38,854 bases of DNA, taken from Endomicrobiales bacterium (GTDB lineage Bacteria > Elusimicrobiota > Endomicrobiia > Endomicrobiales > JAFGIL01). The position numbers and the translations under genes were made by a program. Under the pieces are notes generated by a model. The model did not search any database. It saw only the letters and a program-made list of their open reading frames with translations, and was not told the origin of the DNA. Of the stretch, positions 17,007-24,825 are shown piece after piece. The DNA is taken from contig JAFGIL010000071.1 in the NCBI GenBank assembly GCA_016929635.1, positions 1-38,854 of the forward strand. Direction: 5' to 3'. Position 1 is the first letter of the stretch; each line of letters starts with the position of its first letter.

Positions 17007-18522
17007 AACTACTTTTTTATTACTTGTTATATCCACTTTAACAAAACCTTTAAATTTCATTAAAGAAATAATCATCGCCGCCATATTCGGATCCGGAATC
17101 AACCGCGATGCTTTCCTGATTGCATGGCAAATTCCCAACATTGTCGGAAGTTTTATATTCGAAGGCCTTCCTCAGATATTTGTGCCATTTCTTGCCGAAA
17201 TACGCAAAAGTGACGATTATGAAAAAGTCATAAGCAGTTTGTTAAATTTTATTTTTATAATCCTCGCTATTATAAGTTTAACAGTAATTTTCAGCTCCTC
17301 TTTCCTTGTATCTTTAATTGCCCCTTTTGCATCGCCTGAAATGAAAATAATATCATCGAAACTGTTAAAAATTATGGGTTTTTCTGTACTCTTTATCGGA
17401 ATAAGCATGGCATTTACCGGGCTGCTTTATTCATATAACAAATTAATCATACCGAATATGACTATACCTTTTATGAATTTAATAATAATAGTTGTTATCT
17501 TATTTGGCGCAAAAAACTGGGGAATTTATTCCCTTGCTTTCGGTGTGCTTGTAGGCAGTCTGGGCATGGTGCTTGTTCAGTTATTCCAGATCAAAGAAAT
17601 AAAATATAGGTTCAAAATAGAATTCAGCCCCAGCTTTAAAAAGTTTTTTATATTTGGAAGCACATTTTTCGCAGCTACCCTGATTTTTAATTTAAACGCC
17701 ATATCTGAAAAAATCTTCGCATCCAGATTGCCGGCAGGATCCATATCTAATCTCGATTATGCATTTAGAATTACGCAGCTGGTATTCGCAATACTTTCAA
17801 TGATGTCGATATCCATATTTCCCAGGCTCTGCAATGCATCTTCTTCAGAGGATGAATCAAACAGTGAATTTACGACCCTCCTTGCCAAGGGAATAAGATC
17901 TATTATATTCTTGATATTACCGATAATAGCTGTATTATTTGCCTTAAAGCTACCTATCGTAAGTATAATATACCAAAGAGGGGCATTTAGCGAACAGGCC
18001 GCCCTGATTACTTCTTCCCTTATGGGCATATATTCATTTGGACTGTTTTTTCACAGTATAAACTTCCTTTTAATCCATGCTTTCTATGCAAGAAAGGAAA
18101 TGATAATAAGAGTAAAATACGGCCTGATTTATTTATCTTCGTTTATTATTGTAAATCTTGTGTTCATCAATACCCTGGGTGTTTATACACTAGCTATCGC
18201 AAACTCCTTTGCCGCTTTAATAAGCACCTTTTATCTTTCGGTTGTTATCGTTAAAAGGATTACTCTTCCCGTATTTGATATATTTAAAACATTCCTAAAA
18301 CTATCTATTACATCATCATTGATAGGCTTTATTTCGCTTAAAATCTGGAATTTACTGAACACTGAAATACCTCTATTAATTGCGCTTACAATCTCGCTTC
18401 TTGCGGCTTTTATCTGTTTTTTAATTTTGGTATTTCTATTTAAAATAGAAGAGATAAAGTATGCTAAAGAACTGATCCCCGAGATTATAAATAAATGGAA
18501 AAAATCAAAATATCAGCAGTAA
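16993..18522 (+). CDS. MurJ/MviN-type lipid-linked precursor flippase
   Basis: 509 residues with about 14 membrane helices, MOP superfamily. The N-terminal region INRDAFLIAWQIPN and EGLPQIFVPFLAEI, and the later YQRGAFSEQA with FYARKEM, follow the MurJ pattern closely. MurJ moves lipid II across the inner membrane. Because the gene sits between an O-antigen ligase and glycosyltransferases, it could instead export the surface glycan; a second murJ elsewhere would favour that. It overlaps both neighbours (14 bp upstream, 28 bp downstream), implying translational coupling. Confidence 0.85.
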   Translation: MKTTKTTFLLLVISTLTKPLNFIKEIIIAAIFGSGINRDAFLIAWQIPNIVGSFIFEGLPQIFVPFLAEIRKSDDYEKVISSLLNFIFIILAIISLTVIFSSSFLVSLIAPFASPEMKIISSKLLKIMGFSVLFIGISMAFTGLLYSYNKLIIPNMTIPFMNLIIIVVILFGAKNWGIYSLAFGVLVGSLGMVLVQLFQIKEIKYRFKIEFSPSFKKFFIFGSTFFAATLIFNLNAISEKIFASRLPAGSISNLDYAFRITQLVFAILSMMSISIFPRLCNASSSEDESNSEFTTLLAKGIRSIIFLILPIIAVLFALKLPIVSIIYQRGAFSEQAALITSSLMGIYSFGLFFHSINFLLIHAFYARKEMIIRVKYGLIYLSSFIIVNLVFINTLGVYTLAIANSFAALISTFYLSVVIVKRITLPVFDIFKTFLKLSITSSLIGFISLKIWNLLNTEIPLLIALTISLLAAFICFLILVFLFKIEEIKYAKELIPEIINKWKKSKYQQ

Positions 18523-19235
18523 CTATTATATTTAATGAAGAAATAAATATCGATGCGTGCCTGAGCCGTTTAACATGGGCGGATGAAATCGTCGTCATCG
18601 ACTCTTTCAGCACCGACAAATCGTTAGAGCTTTGCCGGAAATATACAAACAAGATATTTCAAAAGCATTTCAACGGATATGCCGGGCAAAGAAACTACGG
18701 AATAGAAAAAGCAAGCGGAGAATGGATTTTATTTGTCGATGCCGATGAGATAATAACAGACGAATTAAAAAATGAGATTCTACAAAAAACAGAAGGCGCT
18801 ACGGATGTTTCTGCTTATTATATTCCCAGGGACAATATTTCATTTGGAAAACTCTTGCGCCACGGCGGTAATTACCCCGATTACCAGCTCAGGCTTTTTA
18901 AGAAAACTTCGGCAACCTACCGTGAAGAAATTCACGAAAAGCTGGAAATCAGGGGTGGCACAGCATATCTTCAAAACCCGATGGTCCATAGGAATTACCA
19001 AACAATATCCGAGTATTTGAAAAAACTCAACTCATATACGGATCTTGAAGTTAAAAAGATGGTTAAAAATAATGAAAAAGTTACATGGCTTCAAATAATC
19101 TTTAAGCCCGCAATAAGATTCTTCTGGACGTATTTTATTAAACTTGGTTTTATGGACGGTTATGCGGGATTTTTAATGAGCGGACTGGGTTCTGTGTACA
19201 TGTTCATGAAATACATAAAATATAAAAGACAATGA
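18495..19235 (+). CDS. Family 2 glycosyltransferase (WaaE/KdtX-like)
   Basis: 246 residues. GT-A fold with N-terminal SAVTIIFNEE, IVVIDSFSTD, the nucleotide-sugar/metal motif VDADE, and a C-terminal half (FGKLLRHGGNYPD, REEIHEKLE) typical of the WaaE/KdtX group that adds glucose to the LPS core. A hydrophobic patch near the C-terminus (IRFFWTYFIKLGF) may hold it to the membrane. The sugar added here is unknown. The start lies 28 bp inside the flippase gene, and the end overlaps the next gene by 4 bp (ATGA). Confidence 0.87.
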   Translation: MEKIKISAVTIIFNEEINIDACLSRLTWADEIVVIDSFSTDKSLELCRKYTNKIFQKHFNGYAGQRNYGIEKASGEWILFVDADEIITDELKNEILQKTEGATDVSAYYIPRDNISFGKLLRHGGNYPDYQLRLFKKTSATYREEIHEKLEIRGGTAYLQNPMVHRNYQTISEYLKKLNSYTDLEVKKMVKNNEKVTWLQIIFKPAIRFFWTYFIKLGFMDGYAGFLMSGLGSVYMFMKYIKYKRQ

Positions 19236-20299
19236 AAATAGGAATTGACGTTCAATCAACCACAGGAATATTTTCCGGATTGGGATACTATACCAAAAAT
19301 CTCATCCAAAATATAAGCAGAATCGATACAAAGAACGAATATATTCTGCTTTCGCACGATAATTTTGCGGGCAAACTTTCAACACCAAAGAGAATTGTCT
19401 GGGAACAGGCGGTTTTGGGCATAAAGGCATATATGAACAAACTTGACCTGCTCCACGTGCCCTGTTTTACCCCTCCTCTAATCCGCAAATGCAAGCTTAT
19501 CGTTACGATTCATGATTTGATCGGCGTACGCATGCCTGAAAACAGCCTTGCTTTTCCGTCAAGATTTTACTGGGGGCGTTACTTCCCGAACCTGTCAAAA
19601 AGAGCAGACATTATTATTACAGATTCAGAATACTCCCGTAAAGATATTATTGAATTACTTAAAATTCCTGAAAACAGAATAAAAGTTATACCTTTAGCCG
19701 CAGGGGAAAGGTTTAAACCCGGGAAAGATAAAGACATGGTACAGCAGACTAAAAATAAATATAACATAGGAAACTCACCTTATGTTCTATTTGTCGGAAA
19801 TATCGAATATAGAAAGAATATTATCTTATTGTTAAAAATATGGAAAAAACTTAGGCTGCCCCATAAATTAGTCCTGGCGGGAAGTAAAACCGGATATACC
19901 GATAATCTTGTTAGATTCATCTCAGAAAATGAGATTAAAGACAGGGTTTTATTAACGGATTATATTTCCGATGAAGATATCGTCAACCTGTACAACGGGG
20001 CTGACCTTTTTGTTTATCCCTCGTTATATGAAGGCTTCGGCCTGCCTGTCCTTGAAGCAATGTCCTGCGGAACTCCGGTCATAGCTTCAAATACCACATC
20101 TTTACCGGAAATCGTTTCAGATGCCGGAATACTGACAGACCCGAATAATATTGACGAACTGCAGGATGCCATCGTAAAAGTTTTATCTGATAGTTCGTTA
20201 CGTTCTAAGTTAAAAGAAAAAGGATTAATAAGATCTAAGCTTTTTTCATGGGAAAGGGTTGCGAGGGAAACCCTGGAAGTTTATAACGGTATATTTTAG
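19232..20299 (+). CDS. Family 4 glycosyltransferase
   Basis: 355 residues, GT-B fold. N-terminal Rossmann half with a Gly-rich loop (GIFSGLGYYTKN) and the IHDLIG segment; C-terminal half with FVGNIEYRKN and the donor-binding EGFGLPVLEAMSCGTPV (the E-x7-E pattern), then PEIV. Such enzymes transfer sugars from NDP-sugars with retention; mannosyl-type donors are common but not provable here. Last gene of the polysaccharide block. Its stop is 8 bp from the stop of the convergent dehydrogenase gene, with no obvious terminator hairpin. Confidence 0.88.
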   Translation: MKIGIDVQSTTGIFSGLGYYTKNLIQNISRIDTKNEYILLSHDNFAGKLSTPKRIVWEQAVLGIKAYMNKLDLLHVPCFTPPLIRKCKLIVTIHDLIGVRMPENSLAFPSRFYWGRYFPNLSKRADIIITDSEYSRKDIIELLKIPENRIKVIPLAAGERFKPGKDKDMVQQTKNKYNIGNSPYVLFVGNIEYRKNIILLLKIWKKLRLPHKLVLAGSKTGYTDNLVRFISENEIKDRVLLTDYISDEDIVNLYNGADLFVYPSLYEGFGLPVLEAMSCGTPVIASNTTSLPEIVSDAGILTDPNNIDELQDAIVKVLSDSSLRSKLKEKGLIRSKLFSWERVARETLEVYNGIF

Positions 20300-20307
20300 A
20301 ATTAAAT

Positions 20308-21333
20308 TTATCTTTGAGGTTCAACAATAACCTTAAGAGAATCTTTGCCTTCCGAAACGTATTTAAACCCCTGACCCGTCTCAGAAAGACCCAGCTTATG
20401 GGTAATCATTTTTAAAACCGGAACTTTTCCGCTTTTAATCAAATCTATTGCTTCGACTATATCCCCTACTGCAGCCCCGTAAGAAGGCATAATTGTAATA
20501 TCATTCCTCCAAAACTCGTTAATCGGCAGTAACAGTTTAGCTTCCGGCTCGGTTGCACCGAAACACAGAACCGTGCCTCCCCTGTCAACGGATTTGAGCG
20601 CCTGCTCAAAGGCACTTAGAGCACCGGTACATACAACAACAAGGTCACAAAGCATATTGTCATTATTTTTCCTTACCAGATCGGGGACATTATCTTTTGC
20701 ATTTATTACAACATCGGCTCCCAGCTCCTTTGCTTTGCTTAGCCGGAATTCATTAACATCCGTAACTATGGTTCTGGATGCCCCGTTCGTTTTTGCCAAA
20801 AGCATGTGAAGAATACCGGATATACCCGCTCCTAATATAAGCACGCTTTGCCCGGTTTTAAATCTGGCTACGTTCTGCCCGCGAACAACGCACCCCAAGG
20901 GCTCAATAAAAGTGCCTTCTTCATACGACATTCTGTCAGGAAGTAGAAAAACGCCGCATTCCATGTTGATTTCAGGCACGCGTAAAAACTCGGAAAACCC
21001 TCCCGGATCAAAATTTGTGGAATGAAGGGTCTCGCAGGCGGTATGATGTCCGTTTAAACAATATTTACACTTATTGCATGGAACGTGATGGGACACAAAC
21101 ACCCTGTCCCCGACTTTGTAGTTCTGCACTTTTGCTCCAGCTTTAACTATCTCGCCGGATATTTCATGGCCCAGGACAATAGGTGCTTTTTTGATGCGAT
21201 ACCACTCCATAACATCGCTTCCGCAAATCCCGCTTGCATGAACCTTCACCAAAAGCTCTTTATCACCTATCTTTGGTTTTTCCAATTCTTCAATCCGGAT
21301 ATCATTATTGTTATAATATACCGCTGCTTTCAT
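20308..21333 (-). CDS. Zinc-dependent medium-chain alcohol dehydrogenase
   Basis: 341 residues, complete. Catalytic zinc ligands Cys37 (GICGSD), His56 and Glu57 (LGHEISGE). The structural zinc is held by Cys86, Cys89, Cys92 and Cys100 (PCNKCKYC). The NAD-binding fold has an ILGAGISG loop and ends strand 2 with Asp (VTDVNE), favouring NAD over NADP. The closest broad group is the threonine/sorbitol/galactitol-phosphate dehydrogenases; the substrate is unknown. The gene follows the LsrF-like aldolase by 18 bp, suggesting the pair works on a sugar or sugar phosphate. Confidence 0.88.
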   Translation of the reverse strand: MKAAVYYNNNDIRIEELEKPKIGDKELLVKVHASGICGSDVMEWYRIKKAPIVLGHEISGEIVKAGAKVQNYKVGDRVFVSHHVPCNKCKYCLNGHHTACETLHSTNFDPGGFSEFLRVPEINMECGVFLLPDRMSYEEGTFIEPLGCVVRGQNVARFKTGQSVLILGAGISGILHMLLAKTNGASRTIVTDVNEFRLSKAKELGADVVINAKDNVPDLVRKNNDNMLCDLVVVCTGALSAFEQALKSVDRGGTVLCFGATEPEAKLLLPINEFWRNDITIMPSYGAAVGDIVEAIDLIKSGKVPVLKMITHKLGLSETGQGFKYVSEGKDSLKVIVEPQR

Positions 21334-21351
21334 TCTATTCTCTTTGACATT

Positions 21352-22137
21352 TTACTTTTTTGCTTCTTTGAATATATCCTGTGCCTGTTTAACACTGGCC
21401 TTTTTATGAATTATGGCATTCAGCGCTTTTGCCATAGGCACCGGCTGAGGGCTCTGCCAGACATTTCTTCCCAGATTTATACCTATAGCCCCTTTTGTCA
21501 TGCCGTCGTAAACAAACTCAAACACTTCTTTTTCAGTATTGCATTTCGGCCCTCCTGCCATAACAACGGGAACAGGGCAGCCGCACACAACCTTGTCAAA
21601 ATTCTCGCACCAATAGGTTTTAACCACTTTTGCGCCCAGCTCCGCTGCAATCCTGCAGGCAAGTCCCAGATAACGCGCATCCCTTTTTTCCATTTCTTTC
21701 CCGACTGCAGTAACAGCCATAACTGGAATCCCGTAGTTTTCGCATGCATTAACCATTTTTGACAAGTTCAAAAGAGTCTGTTTTTCAAACTCGCTCCCTA
21801 CAAAAACAGAAACACCGACAGCGCTTGCGTTGCATCGTATTACGTCCTCTATCGAAGTCGTTATTTCCTCATTTGCAAGGTTTTTGCCGACCATGCTCGT
21901 TCCGCCGGAAACCCTTAAAATAACGGGCTTATTTAACGAGGAAGGTATAGCAGAACGCAACACTCCTCTTGTAACAAAAAGAGCATCGCAGTATTGAATA
22001 ATAGGAGCTATTGTTACTCCTGGTTTTTCCAGACATCTTGTCGGCCCCTGAAAATATCCATGATCTATAGGCATAAAAAAACAATGCCCGTCGCTGCCCA
22101 TAAGATTTTTTAAACGGTTCTCCATTCCCCAATCCAT
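21352..22137 (-). CDS. Class I aldolase, LsrF/DeoC-FbaB superfamily
   Basis: 261 residues. PIDHGYFQGPTRCLEKPG closely follows the N-terminal signature of LsrF, and Lys173 in AKVVKTYW is the expected Schiff-base lysine. The phosphate-binding end GGPKC and INLGRNVWQ are present. LsrF cleaves the AI-2 product 3-hydroxy-5-phosphonooxypentane-2,4-dione, but no lsr transport or kinase genes are here, so an archaeal-type fructose-bisphosphate aldolase or a related sugar-phosphate aldolase role is as likely. A near-perfect ribosome site (AAGGAGGT, complement at 22146-22153) lies 8 nt before the ATG, suggesting high expression. It is followed by the zinc dehydrogenase. Confidence 0.85.
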   Translation of the reverse strand: MDWGMENRLKNLMGSDGHCFFMPIDHGYFQGPTRCLEKPGVTIAPIIQYCDALFVTRGVLRSAIPSSLNKPVILRVSGGTSMVGKNLANEEITTSIEDVIRCNASAVGVSVFVGSEFEKQTLLNLSKMVNACENYGIPVMAVTAVGKEMEKRDARYLGLACRIAAELGAKVVKTYWCENFDKVVCGCPVPVVMAGGPKCNTEKEVFEFVYDGMTKGAIGINLGRNVWQSPQPVPMAKALNAIIHKKASVKQAQDIFKEAKK

Positions 22138-22178
22138 CGGTTGCTACCTCCTTAACATATCTTAACTTTTATATTTGT

Positions 22179-22484
22179 TCATTCCTGATGTTCTGTTGTA
22201 TTGTATGTAAATGACGTTACTACCCCGTTATCATCAAATCTGACTACAAGGTCCTGGGTACTGGACTCGCCGAATAATCTGTATTTATATTTACCATAAG
22301 TCCATGTTTGATTGCCGTCCTCGACTCCCACCCTCCAGGGAGAGCCGAACATGGAACGCAAATCTTCTTGAGTGGTTTTACCTATCTGAATTTTAGGAAC
22401 CTGTGAGGTATCAAAATCATGCCCGACAGTGGCACATCCTGCGAATAAGGCTAAAAACAACAACACCATAAGTATTTTTTTCAT
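22179..22484 (-). CDS. BamE/SmpA-like outer membrane lipoprotein
   Basis: 101 residues. Start chosen at the ATG at 22484, because AAGGAG (complement 22491-22496) sits 6 nt upstream and the signal peptide then has normal length; the upstream frame to 22511 is rejected. Lipobox LFAGC with Cys17 as lipidated residue. The mature part (IGKTTQEDLRSMFGSPW, TWTYGKYKYR, VVRFDDNGVV) matches the SmpA/OmlA fold shared by BamE. In Bam complexes BamE stabilises BamA-BamD; this copy lies among small accessory genes, so it may be a paralogue. Confidence 0.85.
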   Translation of the reverse strand: MKKILMVLLFLALFAGCATVGHDFDTSQVPKIQIGKTTQEDLRSMFGSPWRVGVEDGNQTWTYGKYKYRLFGESSTQDLVVRFDDNGVVTSFTYNTTEHQE

Positions 22485-22511
22485 CTGTTTCTCCTTTTTT
22501 GGTGAATACAT

Positions 22512-22862
22512 TTATTGCCTTTTAATTGAGTGGCGTTTCTGCTGAGTCATATTGTCCGCATGCCCGGAAATGCCGATATCACGTATCTGTTTTATACAGG
22601 CTGCCCTGTCTGACCTGAAAACCAGGCCGAATATTTTGGAAATAAAATTATTAAACTTTTTGCAGTCCTTTACAACAGGGAACTCCCTGCAATCCGCACA
22701 TGATTTATAATGATTATCAATGCAGCACAACCGAATTTTGCACCACGTTGCTTTACTGTTATCGTGGCACCCTGGGCATTTATCCTTAAGATACGCGCCG
22801 CAAGCTCCGCAGTAAAGGCCGCAATAAGCCACCAGCCCGGTATTTGATATAATTTCCTTCAT
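22512..22862 (-). CDS. Cys-rich DUF3795 family protein
   Basis: 116 residues with about 13 cysteines. The N-terminal half has the DUF3795 signature YCGLYCGACGAY, CPGC and a later CADCREFPVVKDCKKF. The clustered CxxC pairs suggest zinc or Fe-S binding. Function is unknown; the family is common in anaerobes. AGGAG lies 9 nt before the ATG. The C-terminal end is basic and polar. It lies in a run of four small genes between tsaB and the LsrF-like gene. Confidence 0.82.
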   Translation of the reverse strand: MKEIISNTGLVAYCGLYCGACGAYLKDKCPGCHDNSKATWCKIRLCCIDNHYKSCADCREFPVVKDCKKFNNFISKIFGLVFRSDRAACIKQIRDIGISGHADNMTQQKRHSIKRQ

Positions 22863-22874
22863 CTGTTTTTTCTC

Positions 22875-23249
22875 CTACGCCTGGGTTTTTGCTCTATCAT
22901 CCTGATCAATATCCGAAATCTGGGACTGGCCCCGTTTTTTTGTAGAAATATACGCATCTGCCGTAGAAAACACCCATACTAAAAATATCATCATTGATAG
23001 AATTTTATTGGTTGGGGTGGTTATAGTCGAACTAATCCCGGTAATATCTACAGATTCCACATTGGCACTCATCTTTAAATAATTGTTTAAACCCACAGCA
23101 AAAGAAATTGACATTAATATTATTAAAATACAGCTTAAACCAACAATTATCATACCTTTGGTATATTGCTTTGAGTAAAACTGTCCAGCACCCGGAAAAA
23201 CAAAGGCTGACAACACTGCAGCCAATATGGGGCTTTTTTTATTCTTCAT
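22875..23249 (-). CDS. Small membrane protein with PGxGQFY motif
   Basis: 124 residues. The N-terminus AAVLSAFVFPGAGQFYSKQYTKG carries the PGxGQ-Y motif shared by TM2-domain and DUF5683-like proteins. Hydrophobic helices lie at about 7-22, 32-53 and 84-100, and a polar C-terminal tail runs to the end. No clear function. The ribosome site is weak (GGA about 9 nt upstream). It follows the DUF1353 gene by 14 bp. Confidence 0.7.
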   Translation of the reverse strand: MKNKKSPILAAVLSAFVFPGAGQFYSKQYTKGMIIVGLSCILIILMSISFAVGLNNYLKMSANVESVDITGISSTITTPTNKILSMMIFLVWVFSTADAYISTKKRGQSQISDIDQDDRAKTQA

Positions 23250-23263
23250 AGTTTACGTCCATA

Positions 23264-23698
23264 TTATGGGGCAAAATACTTTTTGTCCTCAATGTTTTTG
23301 CCCGGCCTGGCATTCTTCTCCCCAAATATTCTTAAGGAATTATATACGTACCATGCCCGGAATGACGACATTCCGTCTTCAAGACACATCTGTTTCAGGA
23401 TAAAGTCCGCCTGTTTCCTCTGGGTTTTATAATCAAGGTGGCCTTCACGCATAAGCTGATATAATGCATCATGAACAAGAGAACCCCTCATAAATGTAGC
23501 CGTATCTATTGTCGGTCCGCTTGGACCGTCCCAGGCATAATGCTTTTTAACAATAATCGTGCCGTCTGTGTCCATAAAAATAAATTTTGTATCTATAGGA
23601 TTTCCCGGAGTTATTGGTATGACATCTTTGTAATCTTCAAGTATTTGATATTTATACTTTCTTAACTCCCTATAACATATTTGCTTCTTTTCCGTCAT
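23264..23698 (-). CDS. DUF1353 family protein
   Basis: 144 residues. The core YAWDGPSGPTIDT, MRGSLVHDALYQLMR and the late Arg/Tyr-rich RAWYVYNSLRIFG match DUF1353. The family occurs in phages and scattered bacterial chromosomes; its biochemical role is unknown to me. His and Asp in HDALY look like candidate active or metal-binding residues. AAGGA lies about 9 nt before the ATG. No phage genes are nearby, so I would not call a prophage. Confidence 0.8.
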   Translation of the reverse strand: MTEKKQICYRELRKYKYQILEDYKDVIPITPGNPIDTKFIFMDTDGTIIVKKHYAWDGPSGPTIDTATFMRGSLVHDALYQLMREGHLDYKTQRKQADFILKQMCLEDGMSSFRAWYVYNSLRIFGEKNARPGKNIEDKKYFAP

Positions 23699-23728
23699 CT
23701 TTCAAATCCTTTTTACTATAATCCGGAT

Positions 23729-24391
23729 TTATGATTGCGGCTTTCTTTCTTCTGCCCAGGAACGTCTTATATAAAGAGGTTTTACAAGCCCGTATTTTTG
23801 ACCTTTTAGATTACATGAACTCAAAGCCAATATACTTGCTCTGGGAATATTTGAGCCCTCTTTAAGAAAAACTGCTTTGCTCCCCAACATTTTAGCAAAT
23901 ATAGACTTATATTTTACAGCTCCGTTTCCGATTAAAATCACTTTTGATTTCAGTTTTTTTAACTTTCCTGCGGCTTTTTCTACGCCTACTATTTCTATAT
24001 TACCCTTACCATTTATATAAACCTCATTGCGCAAAGCATCTATAACAGGAAAAACAACAGTGGAATTCTTTTTGTCAAAAGAAACGCTTGCCGTGAGAAT
24101 ATCCAGCGTATTCATCCCGACAACAGGAATCTTAAGATGCTGCGATAATGTTTTTACACACGAAAGACCGACTCTAATGCCTGTAAAACTTCCCGGCCCT
24201 GTTGAAACCGCTATCTTGTCAATTTGTTTTAATTTTCTTTTTGACCTTTTCAGCACTTTATCTATAGCAGGTAAAAGTTTTTCTGAGCTGTTAGGGCCTG
24301 TGTTTAAAAATACTTCGGAAAGTACCTTTTTATCTTCACAGACCGCTACGCTTAAAGTAAATCCCGATGTCTCTATTGCCAGTACTGTCAT
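23729..24391 (-). CDS. tsaB: tRNA threonylcarbamoyladenosine biosynthesis protein TsaB
   Basis: 220 residues. ASKHA-fold scaffold of the TsaBDE complex that makes t6A37 in ANN-decoding tRNAs. Seen: LAIETSGFTLSVAV start, STGPGSFTGIRVGLS and the KTLSQ region, all typical of TsaB/YeaZ rather than TsaD, which would be longer and carry an HxxxH metal motif. The start overlaps the tsaE stop by 4 bp, as expected for a coupled pair. TsaC and TsaD are not in the window. Confidence 0.94.
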   Translation of the reverse strand: MTVLAIETSGFTLSVAVCEDKKVLSEVFLNTGPNSSEKLLPAIDKVLKRSKRKLKQIDKIAVSTGPGSFTGIRVGLSCVKTLSQHLKIPVVGMNTLDILTASVSFDKKNSTVVFPVIDALRNEVYINGKGNIEIVGVEKAAGKLKKLKSKVILIGNGAVKYKSIFAKMLGSKAVFLKEGSNIPRASILALSSCNLKGQKYGLVKPLYIRRSWAEERKPQS

Positions 24392-24804
24392 TTTATTTTT
24401 ACAACTCTCTTTTTTTCGCTCTGCCAGGTTAGCTTTATATTCAAGCTGCAGGGCAGATGCTTGTTTTTTACTCTGTCAGCCCATTCGATTACACAAATCC
24501 CTTTCCCATTTAAATATTCATCCAAACCTATACCCTGGATATCCGAACCATTTAACCGGTATAGATCAATATGATAAAGGCTGGTTTTACTTGATTTGTA
24601 TTCGTTTACGATTATAAAACTTGAGCTTCTGACGTTTTCTTTAATACCTAAACCTCTGGCCATACCCTGGACCAAGGTTGTCTTGCCGCTTCCCAGTTCG
24701 CCTTTTAAACAGACAACATCTCCGGGTTTCAGGTGCCTGGATATATCTTTTCCTATTTTTCTTGTCTGCTCCGGCGAGCTGCTCAAAATAACTTTATTTT
24801 TCAT
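24388..24804 (-). CDS. tsaE: tRNA threonylcarbamoyladenosine biosynthesis ATPase TsaE
   Basis: 138 residues. P-loop KGELGSGKTT at about 34-43, the SSSFIIVNEY switch-like segment and the HIDLYRL motif identify TsaE/YjeE. It hydrolyses ATP to reset the TsaB-TsaD complex in t6A synthesis. It lies 21 bp after thiL and overlaps tsaB by 4 bp. Confidence 0.95.
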   Translation of the reverse strand: MKNKVILSSSPEQTRKIGKDISRHLKPGDVVCLKGELGSGKTTLVQGMARGLGIKENVRSSSFIIVNEYKSSKTSLYHIDLYRLNGSDIQGIGLDEYLNGKGICVIEWADRVKNKHLPCSLNIKLTWQSEKKRVVKIK

Positions 24805-24825
24805 AATAGATAGACTATAACTCTT

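Noticed and set aside
20300-20307. Bidirectional terminator between convergent genes
   Set aside because: Only 8 bp with no stem-loop visible there or at the adjoining gene ends.
21085-21762. 225-codon plus-strand frame across the dehydrogenase and aldolase genes
   Set aside because: Spans the antisense of two real genes and their gap; Cys/His/Phe-rich composition is an antisense artefact.
23264-23698. Prophage remnant suggested by DUF1353
   Set aside because: No integrase, capsid, tail or lysis genes nearby, and neighbours are ordinary chromosomal genes.
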